Notes: generated by a model from the sequence alone, not told the origin. 64,000 bases of DNA from Teredinibacter haidensis (GCF_014211975.1 NZ_CP060084.1:1364001-1428000); one strand, 5' to 3'. Positions 46,225-59,200 are shown, counted from the first letter of the stretch. Program-made: numbers and translations.

Positions 46225-47529
46225 ATGGATACGAATTTGGATGTATTCAACCATTTTGAATCGCAAGTACGATCGTATTGTAGAGCGTTCCCTACTGTAT
46301 TTGTCAAAGCAAGAGGCAGCCAGTTATACGATGAGTTTGGAAATGAATTTATCGATTTCCTCTGTGGCGCCGGATCCGTCAACTATGGACACAATAATCC
46401 AGAAATAAAATCGGCAATTATCGATTACCTGGAAAACGATGGCATTGCGATGGGTTTGGATTTCCATACTCAGGCAAAAAGGGATTTTATTTGTAAGTTT
46501 AACGATTACATTTTGATGCCGAGAAAATTAAATTATCGTATGCAGTTTACGAGCCCTACTGGTACCAGTGTGGTTGAATCTGCTATTAAACTTGCGCGCA
46601 AATATACGGGAAGAGAAAATATTATAGCATTTACCAACGGCTATCATGGGATGTCTGGTGTATCTCTAAGCGTTACAGGTAATCGATACAATCGGCAATC
46701 GGTGTCTTATAGCAGCGTTTCTCGCTTTCCTTTCCACAATTATCTAGGCAACGAATACGATGAAATTGGTTACTATAGAAAAATGCTAACGGATAACAGC
46801 TCCGGTATTGATATACCTGCAGCATTTATTTTGGAAACAGTTCAAGGTGAGGGCGGTATTAATATCGCTAGCGAAAAATGGTTGCAGGATATCTGTACCT
46901 TAGCCAAAGAATTTGGCGCGTTGGTTATTGTTGATGATGTCCAATCCGGATGTGGTCGAACGGGTAAGTTCTTTAGTTTCGAACGCGCTGAGATTAAACC
47001 TGATATCGTCTGCTTGTCAAAATCAATTGGCGCCTACGGCATCCCTATGTCGCTGTTGTTGTTCAAAGATGAGTTAGATGTTTGGGGAGCGGGCGAAGAT
47101 AATGGGACGTTTCGAGGAAACAACATTGCCTTTATAGCCGCAAGTAAAATGTTAGAACTTTATTGGGACGGAACTTCATTTGAAAATGAAGTTCGGGATC
47201 GAGGACAGGTTGTGTCTGAGTTTTCTGCTCGCATGAAAAAAGAACACTCAGGATTGATTCGGGATACTAGAGGAATTGGCCTGATGCAAGGCTTAGAATT
47301 TTTCGATGAAAATCTATGTGGAAGAGTATCAAAGCTATGCTTTAAAAACGGACTGGTTATTGAACGAAGCGGCGATCGAAGCCAAGTATTAAAAGTTATG
47401 CCAGCTTTAACGATTGATATTCCGACGCTTAAAAAGGGCTTGAGTATTATCGAATTTTCTATTTCTGAATCATTGGGTTTAAAATTTAAGGTTAGCTCGG
47501 AATCCATAGAGGATGTCACCGCTATTTAG
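46225..47529 (+). CDS. Diaminobutyrate--2-oxoglutarate aminotransferase (EctB-like, class III)
   Basis: The 434-residue protein closely follows the EctB pattern: FESQVRSYCRAFP at the start, LYDEFGNEFIDFLCGAGSVNYG, SPTGTSVVESAIKLARK, TNGYHGM, then VIVDDVQSGCGRTG and the PLP lysine in LSKSIG. It transfers the amino group of glutamate to aspartate semialdehyde, giving L-2,4-diaminobutyrate. No ectoine acetyltransferase or ectoine synthase gene lies near it, so ectoine synthesis is not indicated. The NRPS at 23198 has two adjacent A domains with a Dab-type code, which gives this enzyme a clear client. GGAGA precedes the ATG closely. It is the last gene of the left operon. Confidence 0.92.
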   Translation: MDTNLDVFNHFESQVRSYCRAFPTVFVKARGSQLYDEFGNEFIDFLCGAGSVNYGHNNPEIKSAIIDYLENDGIAMGLDFHTQAKRDFICKFNDYILMPRKLNYRMQFTSPTGTSVVESAIKLARKYTGRENIIAFTNGYHGMSGVSLSVTGNRYNRQSVSYSSVSRFPFHNYLGNEYDEIGYYRKMLTDNSSGIDIPAAFILETVQGEGGINIASEKWLQDICTLAKEFGALVIVDDVQSGCGRTGKFFSFERAEIKPDIVCLSKSIGAYGIPMSLLLFKDELDVWGAGEDNGTFRGNNIAFIAASKMLELYWDGTSFENEVRDRGQVVSEFSARMKKEHSGLIRDTRGIGLMQGLEFFDENLCGRVSKLCFKNGLVIERSGDRSQVLKVMPALTIDIPTLKKGLSIIEFSISESLGLKFKVSSESIEDVTAI

Positions 47530-47600
47530 TTACAGTCCATGATGTCGGTTGATTTAAAGTAATGTGATTTGATATAGATTTTTTGGTTTGGCCGCTATCG

Positions 47601-47606
47601 TATAAT
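47601..47606 (+). promoter_or_regulatory. Possible -10 box (TATAAT) upstream of the receptor gene
   Basis: A consensus TATAAT in the long intergenic gap, ~425 bases before the receptor start. The -35 region is only T-rich. If used, it would leave a long 5' leader containing the inverted repeats. Confidence 0.3.
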
Positions 47607-47721
47607 TAAACCTGTGTTAAAAGCTTAGTTAATGTTTTTCTACTGAGCTAGTAATTATGCGATTTCGGTCCCAACTGATAGGTGTAGTTGACCTGTAATT
47701 AGACCCCGCGTTTAAATAATT

Positions 47722-47759
47722 CCGGCAACAATTGTTTATGTTTTCCGAATTTGTTGCGG
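47722..47759. repeat. Imperfect inverted repeat in intergenic region
   Basis: GCAACAA at 47725-47731 pairs with TTGTTGC at 47751-47757, with two flanking C-G pairs across a bulge. The loop is about 19 bases. No T-run follows, so this is not a normal intrinsic terminator. An operator or leader structure is possible. Confidence 0.35.
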
Positions 47760-48018
47760 CTCGCCGTTGCATTTAATTTTGTTTAAGAAGAATAAAATCA
47801 CTTATCGTTTTGCGATAGCGTTTTCCATGTCATTGATCAACAGTGGGAAGTAGGCGTTGAGTTAATAACTATTGGAATTGAGCGGATCCTCACAGTTAAT
47901 AGAAAAATCGGGAATGGTTATTCTCACGTCAAACATATTGTTTTACTATCTCCTTGAATGTTTTGTGTCTCTTGCTTACTTATTAAGACATATCGGTAGC
48001 TATTTAATATCATCCAAT

Positions 48019-48024
48019 AAAGGA
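48019..48024 (+). promoter_or_regulatory. Shine-Dalgarno fixing the receptor start at 48031
   Basis: AAAGGA lies 6 bases before ATG 48031, where the encoded protein begins with a clear signal peptide. This decides against the upstream TTG. Confidence 0.75.
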
Positions 48025-48030
48025 TCAAAG

Positions 48031-50088
48031 ATGAAATACATATACGCTGCAGCTTTCGGTGCGGCGATTACGAGCAGTCAACTTGTATTCGCACAAAATA
48101 TTGCTGAAAAACAGGAAGTAAATAGAGGTAACGAGAGATCTAGTCAAATTGAAGAAACTATTGTTACAGGGTTTAGGAAGGCGGGATTCACTGAAATCAC
48201 GGAAGATGCTGAAAAGCTTATGAATATCCCGGGCGCGCTAGGTGACCCTATAGGTGCGATTACCGCGTTGCCCGGAGTTATTTCTCCTGTGGGCGGTGGT
48301 GAGCCTGCTGTGCGCGGATCGGCGCCTGAAGATAATCGGTATTATATTGACGGCATGCCAGCCGGCTATATTTTTCACGAATTTAACACTTCAATATTTG
48401 ATGAGAATGTTGTTCAGGATTTTCAATTGTTCTCGGCAGGGTTCGGTGCACAGTATTCAGAGGCAACAGGAGCCGTATTTGATATTCGTTTACGAGATCC
48501 GAGCAATATCGATTTCACATCGAAATTGAACATATCTATGTTGCGCGCAGGAATTTTTATCGAAAGTGGATTAACTGACAATACGGCGTTTTATTTGTCT
48601 GCCAGGCAAGGACTTATTCACCTTTTTGTTTCCGAAGAAGATGAAGCCGATGATGATGGCATGAGACTGATTACTGCGCCCAAGGATAGTGACTATCAAT
48701 TTAAGGGAAGCTGGGATGTCTCAGGTTCCCATGGTGTAACTTTAAGTTTGGCGGGTGCATCCGATTTTGCCGAAGCTGAATTTGGTGAGTTTTCCGATGA
48801 TGTACAGAAAAATCCGGATTTTTCAGGAAAAGCCACTGTGGATCGAAAATTTGATAGCCAGGGAATTAACTACCGCTATCTTTCCGATGACTACGTGGAA
48901 TCCAATTTAACTATTGCCCGATATACTGACTCTCAACTTGTAGAGTGGGGGAATAACTATTTTTTGGAATTGGAGTTAGAAAATATCCTGGCTAGGGGGC
49001 ACTATAGCCGAAGCGTAGGAGCACATACTTTTTCGATAGGCGGCGAATACAGTGATAAAACCTATGATTACACAGCAAGGCTTATACAATTTGTGTGCAC
49101 TGATTTTGATGTGGACTGTCAAGATCGACGTGGATTGATTGATGAAACTGAAGAGGCATCCGTTGCAGAAACCAATATTTACATTACTGACAACTGGCAA
49201 GTTACGGAGGACATATTGGTTGAAGCTGGTATGCAACGTAGTGGCAACAACTACACAGATGAATATTTTGTAAATCCCAAGATATCAATGTCGTGGAAGA
49301 TATCCGATGTCATCACCTTAATGAGCTCAGCCGGTAAATATAACCGTACACCGAATATCGATACAATATTATCGTCCGTTGGTAATCCACACCTAAAATC
49401 TCCGCGCGCTTCGCATTTAACCTTTGGCATGAAAGGTCGAACAAACACTTCTTGGACTTGGACTATTGAAGGATATTACAAAAAACTTACAGAACTTCCG
49501 TTAGCTCTCGACGAATCACAACCTGATGTGGATCTTTACTACAGTAACGATGTGGAAGGGCGCATTCACGGGCTTGAATTTATGCTTAATAAGGATTTAG
49601 TGGGTAAATGGTTCGGTTGGGCGTCTCTATCCTTGGCGAAAAGTGAAAGAACAAACTTGAGAACTGACGAAACACGGGAGTACACTTTAGACACCCCTGT
49701 CGTATTCAATTTTGTAGCCAACTATGAAGTTAACCATCATTGGACAACCGGTGTGAGATTTACCTTGAAAAGCGGGGAAGCATCAACAGAGATTACAGGT
49801 ATTCAGGCTAACAGCGACTTCCCTGATCACTACTTACCTGTTTATGGCGAAGCTTATACCGATCGTTTGCCCTTTTATTCTCGCTTGGATTTTCGTGCAG
49901 AGCGTGAATTCTCATTTTATGGGAACGACGCCAACTTCTATATCGACATTCTAAATCTTCTGAACCGTGAGAATGTGGTTTCAGAAGATCTGGATTATGA
50001 GAGAGTGAACGAAACCGGCGAGCTATATTTGAAAGAATCCGTCGATATGGGAATATTTCCATCCATTGGATTTTTAATAACGTTTTAA
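48031..50088 (+). CDS. TonB-dependent outer-membrane receptor
   Basis: The 685-residue protein starts with a signal peptide (MKYIYAAAFGAAITSS, cleavage near VFAQ). A TonB-box-like segment (EETIVTGF) follows, then a plug domain with the patterns ALPGVISPVGGGEPAVRGS and NRYYIDGMP, and a long C-terminal barrel ending in the terminal Phe of LITF. It is 138 bases upstream of the FAAL-PKS-NRPS gene on the same strand. Possible jobs are uptake of a metallophore or nutrient, recapture of the cluster product, or a role in its passage through the outer membrane. Nothing in the sequence identifies the ligand. No ornithine N-hydroxylase or other siderophore gene is visible nearby. Confidence 0.9.
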   Translation: MKYIYAAAFGAAITSSQLVFAQNIAEKQEVNRGNERSSQIEETIVTGFRKAGFTEITEDAEKLMNIPGALGDPIGAITALPGVISPVGGGEPAVRGSAPEDNRYYIDGMPAGYIFHEFNTSIFDENVVQDFQLFSAGFGAQYSEATGAVFDIRLRDPSNIDFTSKLNISMLRAGIFIESGLTDNTAFYLSARQGLIHLFVSEEDEADDDGMRLITAPKDSDYQFKGSWDVSGSHGVTLSLAGASDFAEAEFGEFSDDVQKNPDFSGKATVDRKFDSQGINYRYLSDDYVESNLTIARYTDSQLVEWGNNYFLELELENILARGHYSRSVGAHTFSIGGEYSDKTYDYTARLIQFVCTDFDVDCQDRRGLIDETEEASVAETNIYITDNWQVTEDILVEAGMQRSGNNYTDEYFVNPKISMSWKISDVITLMSSAGKYNRTPNIDTILSSVGNPHLKSPRASHLTFGMKGRTNTSWTWTIEGYYKKLTELPLALDESQPDVDLYYSNDVEGRIHGLEFMLNKDLVGKWFGWASLSLAKSERTNLRTDETREYTLDTPVVFNFVANYEVNHHWTTGVRFTLKSGEASTEITGIQANSDFPDHYLPVYGEAYTDRLPFYSRLDFRAEREFSFYGNDANFYIDILNLLNRENVVSEDLDYERVNETGELYLKESVDMGIFPSIGFLITF

Positions 50089-50226
50089 TGGCTTAGAAAG
50101 ATTGTCAGGGATTTCTACGCCTTAGTTGTTATTAATTAATACACAGTAAAAATGGTCTGTATGTTTTTCACATATATCATCTGACGTCTGTATTTATTAT
50201 TTACAATTAGCAGGGGATTTAAAGTT

Positions 50227-53200
50227 ATGACAATTAAACTCGAGCCTGCAACGCTTGTTGAAGTCGTTAACCAAAAAGCGGGGAATAAAGCAGCGAATAA
50301 TGCTTTGTATAATTTTATTGGTGATGATGGAGCTCTGAGTTCTTCACTGACTTACATAGAGTTGAAGAGGAAAGCGGAGACCTTAGCGAAGGTGATTCTG
50401 TCCAAAACAGCCCCAGGTCAACGTGCTTTACTGATGTACAGCCCTGGAGTATCGTTTATTATCGCATTCTACGGTTGCTTGATGGCTGGTGTCATTGCTA
50501 TTCCCACTTATCCACCAAGGAAAAATCAAAACCTCCAACGCTTAAAAAATATTATAAACGATGCAGATGTTAGTGTTGTCTTGTCTGATGATTTGGTTCT
50601 TGGTGTCGCACAAGCGAAGTTCGCAGCGGATGAAAACCTAGCTAAGATAGTCTGGATCAATACCGAAGAATATCCAACTAATATTGAATTGATGAACATA
50701 TCATTGCCTGTTGTTACGCGGGATAATATCGCGCTATTTCAATATACCTCGGGTTCGACTGGAAATCCAAAAGGTGTCGTGATAACTCACAAAAATATCA
50801 TCAGCAATCAATCAGTAATAGCGTCTATAGCTTGTCACTCAGAAAATTCTGTGGGTGTTAGTTGGTTACCACATTTCCACGATATGGGGTTATTTTACAG
50901 TGTGATTCAGCCTCTTTTTGTCGGCTTTCCCATGTATATAATGAGCCCGGCCTATTTTTCTCAAAAACCAATACGTTGGCTGGAGGCGATTTATAAATAT
51001 CGGGCAACTACCAGTTGCGCGCCAAACTTCGCGTATGACCTATGCATAGACACTTTAAAAAATATTGACGAAATCGACTTCGATTTATCATGTTTACAAA
51101 CGTCGTTTAATAGTGCAGAACCAATTTCGCCCACTACAATAGATAGATTCCAAAAAACCTTTGGTCCTTTTGGATATTCCGGCGCAGCTCATAAGCCCTG
51201 CTACGGTATGGCGGAAATGACTCTGCTTGGGGCCTGCACCAGGCGTAATTCACACAATCGACTGGTATTGAGTGCAAAGCAATTTCTCCGTGGTAAAGCT
51301 ATTGACTGCACAAATGAAGAGCGGAGTTATGTCGTCGTTTCCTCTGGTGTTTCAGCTCACGGCCACAGCATAGCTATTGTTGATCCTGATAAAAAAACAC
51401 TCTGCGTGGATAATCAAGTTGGTGAAATCTGGTTTAAAGGCGATAGCGTTGCTGCGGGATACTGGAACAGAGAGAAAGAAACTAAGGAGTGTTTTCAGGC
51501 TTATATTGCGAATACGGATCACGGACCTTATTTGCGCACCGGCGATTTGGGGTTTTTGCGCAACGGCGAAGTTTATGTTACCGGTCGGCGTAAGGATACA
51601 ATGATTTTCCGCGGGCAAAATTATTATCCGCAAGATATTGAAGCAATCGCCTCACGTGGAAAGGAATGTGTAAATAATGGTGCAGCAGCTTTCTCAATTA
51701 GCGTTGCTGGCGAAGAAAAGCTGGTGTTAGTGCAAGAAATAAAACGTACGTCTATTCGAAATAAGAACCTTGATCTAGTTGCTTTAAGAATAAAAAAAAG
51801 CATTACGGAAGAATTCGGATTGCAAATCCACGATATTGTATTTGTTAAGGTTAACCGCTTATTAAAAACTTCGAGTGGGAAAATTCAGCGACAAGAAAAC
51901 CGCCAAACCTATATTAATGGCGAAACGGAATCCATTTACCAGCTTAGCTCAACTGCTGATAGAAACGAACAAAAATATATTTCTCCACCGAAAGATGATG
52001 TCGGACCGATAAGCGCAACAGACTCCTCAAATTCAATCGTTAAAACACAAAAACTAAACACAATAAAGCACTGGTTGCGAAAACGCATAAGTGAATTCGT
52101 TAATATTAGGGAGGCTACGATAAGCTTTGATGTGGAGTTTGCTCAGCTCGGAATGGATTCAATACTCGGAATGCGGTTGATTGGTGACTTTAATGATGAA
52201 TTTAATATTAGCTTGTCCGCAACACATATTTATGATTATCCAACCATTCATCTCTTTGCTACTGCAGCCATCAGTGATATTTTTTCTTCTGATTTTCCTG
52301 ACAACCCCCCAATTGTGTCTCAATGTAATAAAATTGCTGTTATCGGTATGTCCTGTCGCTTTCCAAAGTCTGACAATATCACAGAGTATTGGAATTTAAT
52401 CCGAAATTCGGAAGAGGGGGTAGGAGCTCCTCCGGCTGAACGAGTCGAATTGGAAGGCAGCTCCTACAAAGCGGGGTATTTGAAGTGCGTCAGTGACTTT
52501 GACGCGGAGCTTTTTTCGATATCGCCAAAAGAAGCACGCCTGATGGATCCACAACAACGAATACTGTTGGAGCAGGTTTTCGAAGCTTTATTATCCGCTG
52601 GTTACAATCATAGACAATTGGCCGGGTCGCGCACTGGTGTTTTTGTAGGTGTAACCTCCAATGATTACAGTGCCTTGTGTCTTACGGAAAACGCGCATAC
52701 TAGCCCTTATTTTGTTACTGGTAATGCGCCGAGTATCACGGCAAACCGGATCTCCTATTATTTTGACTTCAAAGGCCCGAGCTTTGCGATCGATACTGCC
52801 TGTTCAAGTTCGCTGGTGGCCGTTACGCGGGCTGTGCAGAGTTTACGTAACGGAGAGTGCGATCTTGCCATCGTCGCCGGAGTGCAGCTGAATTTGTTGC
52901 CTCAAATTAGCGAGTCATTGGCGAGTGCCAATATGCTTTCGCCAGATGGCCACTGCAAAGTATTCGACGCTAGTGCCAATGGTTATGTTCGAGGGGAAGG
53001 GTGCGGAGTTATTATTTTAAAGCCCGCTAATAATGCTGCTGAAAGCAATAACAAAATTTTTGCGCTAATTTCTGGGGTTGCGGTAGTGCAAGACGGTCGC
53101 ACCAATGGTTTGAGTGCACCAAACGGACTTTCTCAACAACAAGTTATTCAGCGAGCACTACATGACGCCAATGTATCGGCCGATCAGATTGATTATGTTG

Positions 53201-56200
53201 AAGCTCATGGTACAGGTACCGAGTTGGGTGATCCCATTGAGCTGCAAGCGTTGCAAGCTGTTTATGGTGCCGCTTCTAATCGGCAACATCCGCTCAAAGT
53301 TGGTTCCGTAAAAGCAAATATCGGCCATCTGGAAGCTGCAGCGGGCATGGCCGGATTGATCAAGCTGATTCTCTGCTTGCATCATCAGGTTATCCCCAAA
53401 CAGCGCCATTTTGTCACGCCAAACCCACATATTGATTGGGGTGCAACCAATATTAGTGTCCCCAGACATGCCATTGAATGGCCCAAACTTAAGCAGCAGA
53501 GATACGGCGCTATAAGCTCTTTCGGTTTCGGTGGCACCAATGCACACTTGATTTTGCAAGATGAGCCATACGTTACCACACCGCCTGAACAAGCAGGGTT
53601 GTTACCGCCTTCATACGGCGTATTTACTTTTTCGGCACACAATGGCAGAGCAATTCAGAATTTGATGGTGCGAATCAATCAAAAAGTAAGCTCATTGCCA
53701 AATGATGATCTATGGAATTTTGCCTATACATCGGCTGTAGGATGGTCGCATTTAAAACTGCGTAAAGCAGTGTTTTTCGCTGACCAAAAAGAATTGCGTA
53801 AGTTATTGTCAAATGGAATTGATACTTTAGATAATCTCGCCCCATGTACCCCTCCGTCGCAGCTTACGTTTATTTTTACCGGGCAGGGATCGCAATATCC
53901 GAAAATGGGGAAAATATTTTATGAGGTTTACCCAGTTTTTAAAGCTGGAATGGATCGCTGTGATGCATTACTCAAACCCTTACTTGGTTACTCCATTTTG
54001 GCGCTGCTATACGGCAATACAGCATCGACTCCGAATGGACTAACGCTGGATGACACTGGCAATACACAGCCAGCTATTTTTTGTGTCGAGTACGCCTTGG
54101 CTCAGTTGTGGATGTCTTGGGGGATCATACCAACTGCAGTTTTAGGGCACAGCGTAGGAGAAATTGTTGCGGCCACTATCGCTGGAATTTTCGACCTCGA
54201 AGATGCCCTTAAATTCATTGCCGCACGCGCAACACTGAGTCAAAGTGTTAGCTGCGGGTGTATGGTTAACGTGTACACAAATTCGGTTAGCCTCATTCCT
54301 TATCTCGAGCCCTATGGCGACGGCCTATCCATAGCGGCAATCAATACCCCAGATACCTGTGTCGTCTCCGGCGAAGAAAATGCCATTAAAAAATTGATAA
54401 CAGTGTTGACGTCACAAGGCATAGAGACAAAAAAATTACAGGTATCTCACGCATTTCATTCACCAATGATGGAGCCAATAAAGACGTCACTAGATACTCT
54501 ATTGAGCAGTGTGAGATTGCAACCACCAAAGCTACCATTCATAGATAATCTGCATAGTGAAATTAATCATCCAGCCGTTTGTACGTCGGAATATTGGCTG
54601 AATCATTTGACTGGTACAGTGCGCTTTGCCGACAGCCTTAATGTTGCAGGTGAGCAAGGTTGCCGACATTTTTTGGAGGTGGGGCCAGCCCCCCATTTGT
54701 GTGGCTTAGCAATACAGACAGATAGACGAAGTGATTCCGTGTACCTGGCTTCATTGACGCCGAAAGAAAATCCGGGAACTAGTGCCGCCAAAACCCTCGC
54801 TCGACTATATGACGATGGCTTTGATATAGACTGGGAGGCATATTACGCTCCATTTGCGAAACGCAAAATTACGCTACCTGATTACCCATTCCAGCGCAAC
54901 TCATTTTGGGTGCCGACTCAAGTCCAAGCAGCTACAAGTGCCGCACCGTTTGTTACTGCTCCGGCGGTTAGCTCGTTTACCAATACGACGTCGATGGCTG
55001 CGTCCCCATCTATTGAAACGAAACTTTCAACAGGTATGAGCCGCGAGGGCTTACTTAATATTTTAAAGGGCTTGCTGGCCGACAGCCTACAAGCGGATGA
55101 AGCCAGTATTGATGCGGACACACCGCTGTTAGAAATAGGGGCTGACTCCCTTATTATTCTCGAGTTTGCCCGAAAAATAGAAGCAAAATATCATTTGAAT
55201 TTTGCCATCTCCCAGTTTTTCGAAGAACTCTCTACACTACGTAAACTCAGCGAATACATCGTTCTTAATGGCGCCACTGACGAATCAATTGTCTGCGTTG
55301 AAACTGCAGAAAGTAATTCTCCGAATACAACAGCGCGACCATCTACGCCACCGCCTAATTCCGCAGAAATGCGAGCTGTTGTGCCCCTTTCTACGGAGTC
55401 CATGATGCAGGTTATGCAGAGCCAATTGTTATTCGCGAGCCAGACGCAAACGGATCAAGCGCGCCTTACACTTCACGATATTTGTGCACTTCAACTCGAT
55501 TATTTTACACGACTGGACAGTACTTCACTCCTTACGCCTAACCCAACGCTAAGGGGGGATCCTCCCGCTATAGGGCAACCAAATAAGACCGGAAATGGAC
55601 AGACAGTGGCAGTAGTTCCAGCGTTGCGAGCAGAATCCAAGTCTTCGTCGCTCCCGCCATGGCGTCCGGCTACAGATAATTTCTCCGCCTACGGTGCAGA
55701 ACAAAAACGTCATTTGCAGGTGCTGACTGAATCTCATAATAGGCGTACGCGTAAGTCTAAAGCTCTTACGCAACAATACCGAGCTACTTGTGCCGACAGC
55801 CGCGCCTCGGCGGGCTTTCGTTTGTCCACCAAAGAAATGCTGTACCCAATTTACGGTGATAGAGCTTTAGGTGCAAGAACCTGGGATATCGACGGTAATG
55901 AGTACATCGATATCACTATGGGCTTTGGGGTGAATTTGTTTGGCCATCAACCCGTGTTCGTTATTGAGGCTGTTCAAGAGCAATTGGAAAAATCCATGCA
56001 GCTCGGCTTGCAAACGTCATTGTCGGGTCAGGTGGCAGAATTAATTTGCGAATTAACGGGCATGTCGCGCGTCACTTTTTGCAATTCAGGTACCGAAGCA
56101 GTAATGACTGCTCTGCGCTTATGCCGTGCAGCTACCAAACGAAACAAAGTAGTCCAATTCATAGGTTCCTATCACGGGCATTACGACGGCACACTTGCGG

Positions 56201-59200
56201 AAGCTGCAAGTTCGTCGGCTATCTCAGTCCCTATGGCGCCTGGAGTTAATCGTGGTGCGGTAGAAGATGTCATTCTACTAGAGTATGGCAGTGATGATGC
56301 TCTGGCGGAAATTGCTCTGCAAGCCGGGGAGATCGCTGCGGTATTGGTTGAGCCAGTGCAAAGCAGGTATCCAGAATTACAACCCACCGAGTTTTTGCGG
56401 GCCTTGCGAACCCTCACAGTCGAAAATGGAATTTTATTGATTTTTGACGAAATGATAACTGGCTTTCGAATTCTACCTGGTGGCGCCCAGCAGTGGTTTG
56501 ACGTTCAGGCCGATATCGCAACCTATGGGAAAATTGTCGGCGGAGGACTACCTATCGGTGTGGTGGCAGGACGCCACAATATTATGGATGGCATAGACGG
56601 TGGTGCGTGGCAGTACGGCGATGATTCCCATCCAAGGGCAGAAACTACATTTTTCGCCGGTACTTTTTGCAAACATCCGCTCACTATGGCGGCGGCGCAT
56701 GCGGTTTTGAAAACGATTCGAGATCGTGGCGTCCAGATGTATTATGACCTCAATCACAAAACACTTCAATTAGCTTGTCGTCTCAATTCGTTCTTTCTAG
56801 AAAAAGAAATGCCGCTTGAAATTGTTCAGTTCGGATCTTTGTTCCGCTTTAAATTTAAGTCAAATTTGGATGTTCTTTTTTACAACCTAATGCAGCGTGG
56901 TTTATATGTATGGGAAGGGAGAAACTGTTTTCTGTCGATCGCGCACACAGATGAAGATATAGAAGATATTTACGTGATCATTACCGAAAGCTTGCAGGTG
57001 ATGCAAGACGACGGTTTTTTTCCATCAAAAGCGTCACTAACAAACACCACGAAGAGCCTCGCAAGAGCAACCTGTGAGTCTACAGCTAACGCTCAAACTG
57101 TTGCCTCTTACTTTTCTGTAGCATCGGAACCGAAATCTAGATTTCCGCTTTACGATGCGCAAAAACAACTTTGGGCAGCCGATCATTTGGACGATGAGGG
57201 CGGTTTGGCTTACCACCTTCCACTCACAGTGAAATTAGACGGTACACTACGTCTCGACATGTTGAAGCAAGCAATTCTGAAGTTGTTAGATCGCCATCCA
57301 GCATTGCGAACCTGTTTTAGCGATACCGGTGAAGAACAATTTTATCAACCAACACCAACTCACTTTGAATTGCGGGAATTGAATTTAGTTGATGTGTCAG
57401 AGAGTCAACGAGCTGCCAAAATGCGTGCGTTTTTGGAGGAAGAAAATTGCCGTCCGTTCAAATTGACACAGGATTTACTATTGCGTGTTTCGCTAATAAC
57501 TCAGTCTGCGTCGGAGTTTCTGCTGATGTTGCGCACTCACCACATTGTTGCAGATGGCCTATCGCTAAGCATCTTATTGAATGAACTAGCCGAAGTTTAC
57601 AGTGCTCTGGTAAACCGCAAAATAATGAATCTCCCTCAGGCAATGGAGTTATCGTGTTATGCGCAGCTGCATACTCAATTTACCCAAAGTGCAGAGTTTG
57701 CTCGCCAGGAAACTTTTTGGTCGAATATTTTTTCTACAGGCGTCCCGCAAGTGGAGTTGCCAACAGATTACCCAATAAAAGCCTCCCAGTTTAGTGGCCA
57801 ATGTGTAACCTTTTCACTACCAGCCACAACAATTAGCCACGCGTATGAGTTTGCCAATAAGCATCAATGCACGCTGTTTATGGCATTGGTCGCGGTCTAT
57901 ACCTTGTGGCTTCACAAGGTAACAGGCCAGGAAAGAATTATTGTGGGTTTTCCGGCTGCTGGTCGCGGCATCTCTGATAGGGGTGACGACACTATTCATA
58001 GTTTGGTTGCTTATTGTACGCATGTAGTTCCGTTATTAAGTGAATTACGTGCGGACGAAGCACTATCGCAGTTTGTTTCTAGAATTCGACAATCGTTACT
58101 GCGAGCCTACGAGAATCAGGATTACCCCTACGCAAAATTACTGAAACTACTACAGCCAGGACAAGACCTTTCCCGAAGGCGTTTAATCAATTGCGTAATC
58201 AATTTAGATGTCATTAAAGACCATCCAGAATTTTCGGGGTTACAGCTTAGCTTCGGGGAAAAATCCGTCGATTATGTTGACTTTGATTTGTCGTTTAATT
58301 TCATAGATAGCACCACTCAATCAAAAGGTTTGATTGGTGGTAATCTCAAACTCGAAGTCGAATATCGGCGATCTGCTTTCAGCGACACTTCGGTGCAGCG
58401 GTTTTTCCAACAGTACTGCACCTTGTTCGAGCAATGTGCCTCGTATCCAGATAGCCCCGTTACAGACTATAGGTTGCTGGATACACAACAACAAAGAATT
58501 CAGTGCGATAACTGGGACGCCATGCAGGGCGAGAGGGCAGTAAGCGACTGCTTTATAAAGCGACTTGAGTGCGGAGCTGAATCACATCCAAAGCGAATCG
58601 CACTGAGGATGGCTGACCGTAGTTTGAATTACGGGGAAATGAACCACCAGGCTAATAGGATTGCAAAATCATTATGGGAGCAAGGTATTTGCACAGGCAG
58701 CCGGGTGGCTGTTTACCTTAGCAAGTCGATTGAGCAAATCACCGCAGTGTTGGGGATTTTAAAGACAGGAGCGGCTTATGTGCCAGTCGACGCAGCCCTC
58801 GTGCAAGAGCGAGTGCGCTATATACTTAACGACAGCGCAGCTGATTTTATTATTAGCACCCAGAGTCTTTTGCATGATGTTGGTAGCTCCTTACCCTATC
58901 TTTCTGTAGAGAAAATGATTTACGACGGTGAATCTGAAAACCTCGTATTAGAGCGCGATGGTGAAAATCCTGCCTATGTTATTTACACCTCTGGTTCTAC
59001 CGGAAACCCGAAAGGAGTGGTAGTACCCTATGCGAATCTCATGCGTCGATATTACGCTTGGAATCGTTGTTTTGGACTCGAAGAAATCGTCGATCCTGTA
59101 CATTTACAAATGGCGAACTTCTCATTCGATGTGTTCACAGGTGACCTTATCCGCGCTTTAGGTTCAGGCGCTACGATGTTACTTGTTAGTAAAAATGATC

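Larger units (their letters stand above)
47530..48030. other. Intergenic region between left operon and TonB-dependent receptor
   Basis: This 501-base AT-rich stretch is the only long non-coding gap in the window. It holds a perfect TATAAT (47601-47606), an imperfect inverted repeat (47722-47759) and a small perfect hairpin TATCG/CGATA with a 5-base loop (47803-47817). I see no convincing terminator with a T-run and no small gene. An in-frame TTG at 47872 extends the receptor frame upstream, but it is unlikely to be used. Confidence 0.6.

Noticed and set aside
46225..47529. Ectoine biosynthesis gene
   Set aside because: No ectA or ectC lies nearby and the NRPS offers a direct use for Dab.
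47722..47759. Intrinsic terminator after the left operon
   Set aside because: The stem is bulged, the loop is long and no T-run follows.
47872..48030. Longer N-terminus for the TonB-dependent receptor from a TTG at 47872
   Set aside because: It would bury the signal peptide that begins at ATG 48031, which has its own AAAGGA box.
50181..50207. Promoter CTGACG/TACAAT before the FAAL gene
   Set aside because: The spacing is 15 bases and the transcript would start on top of the ribosome binding site.
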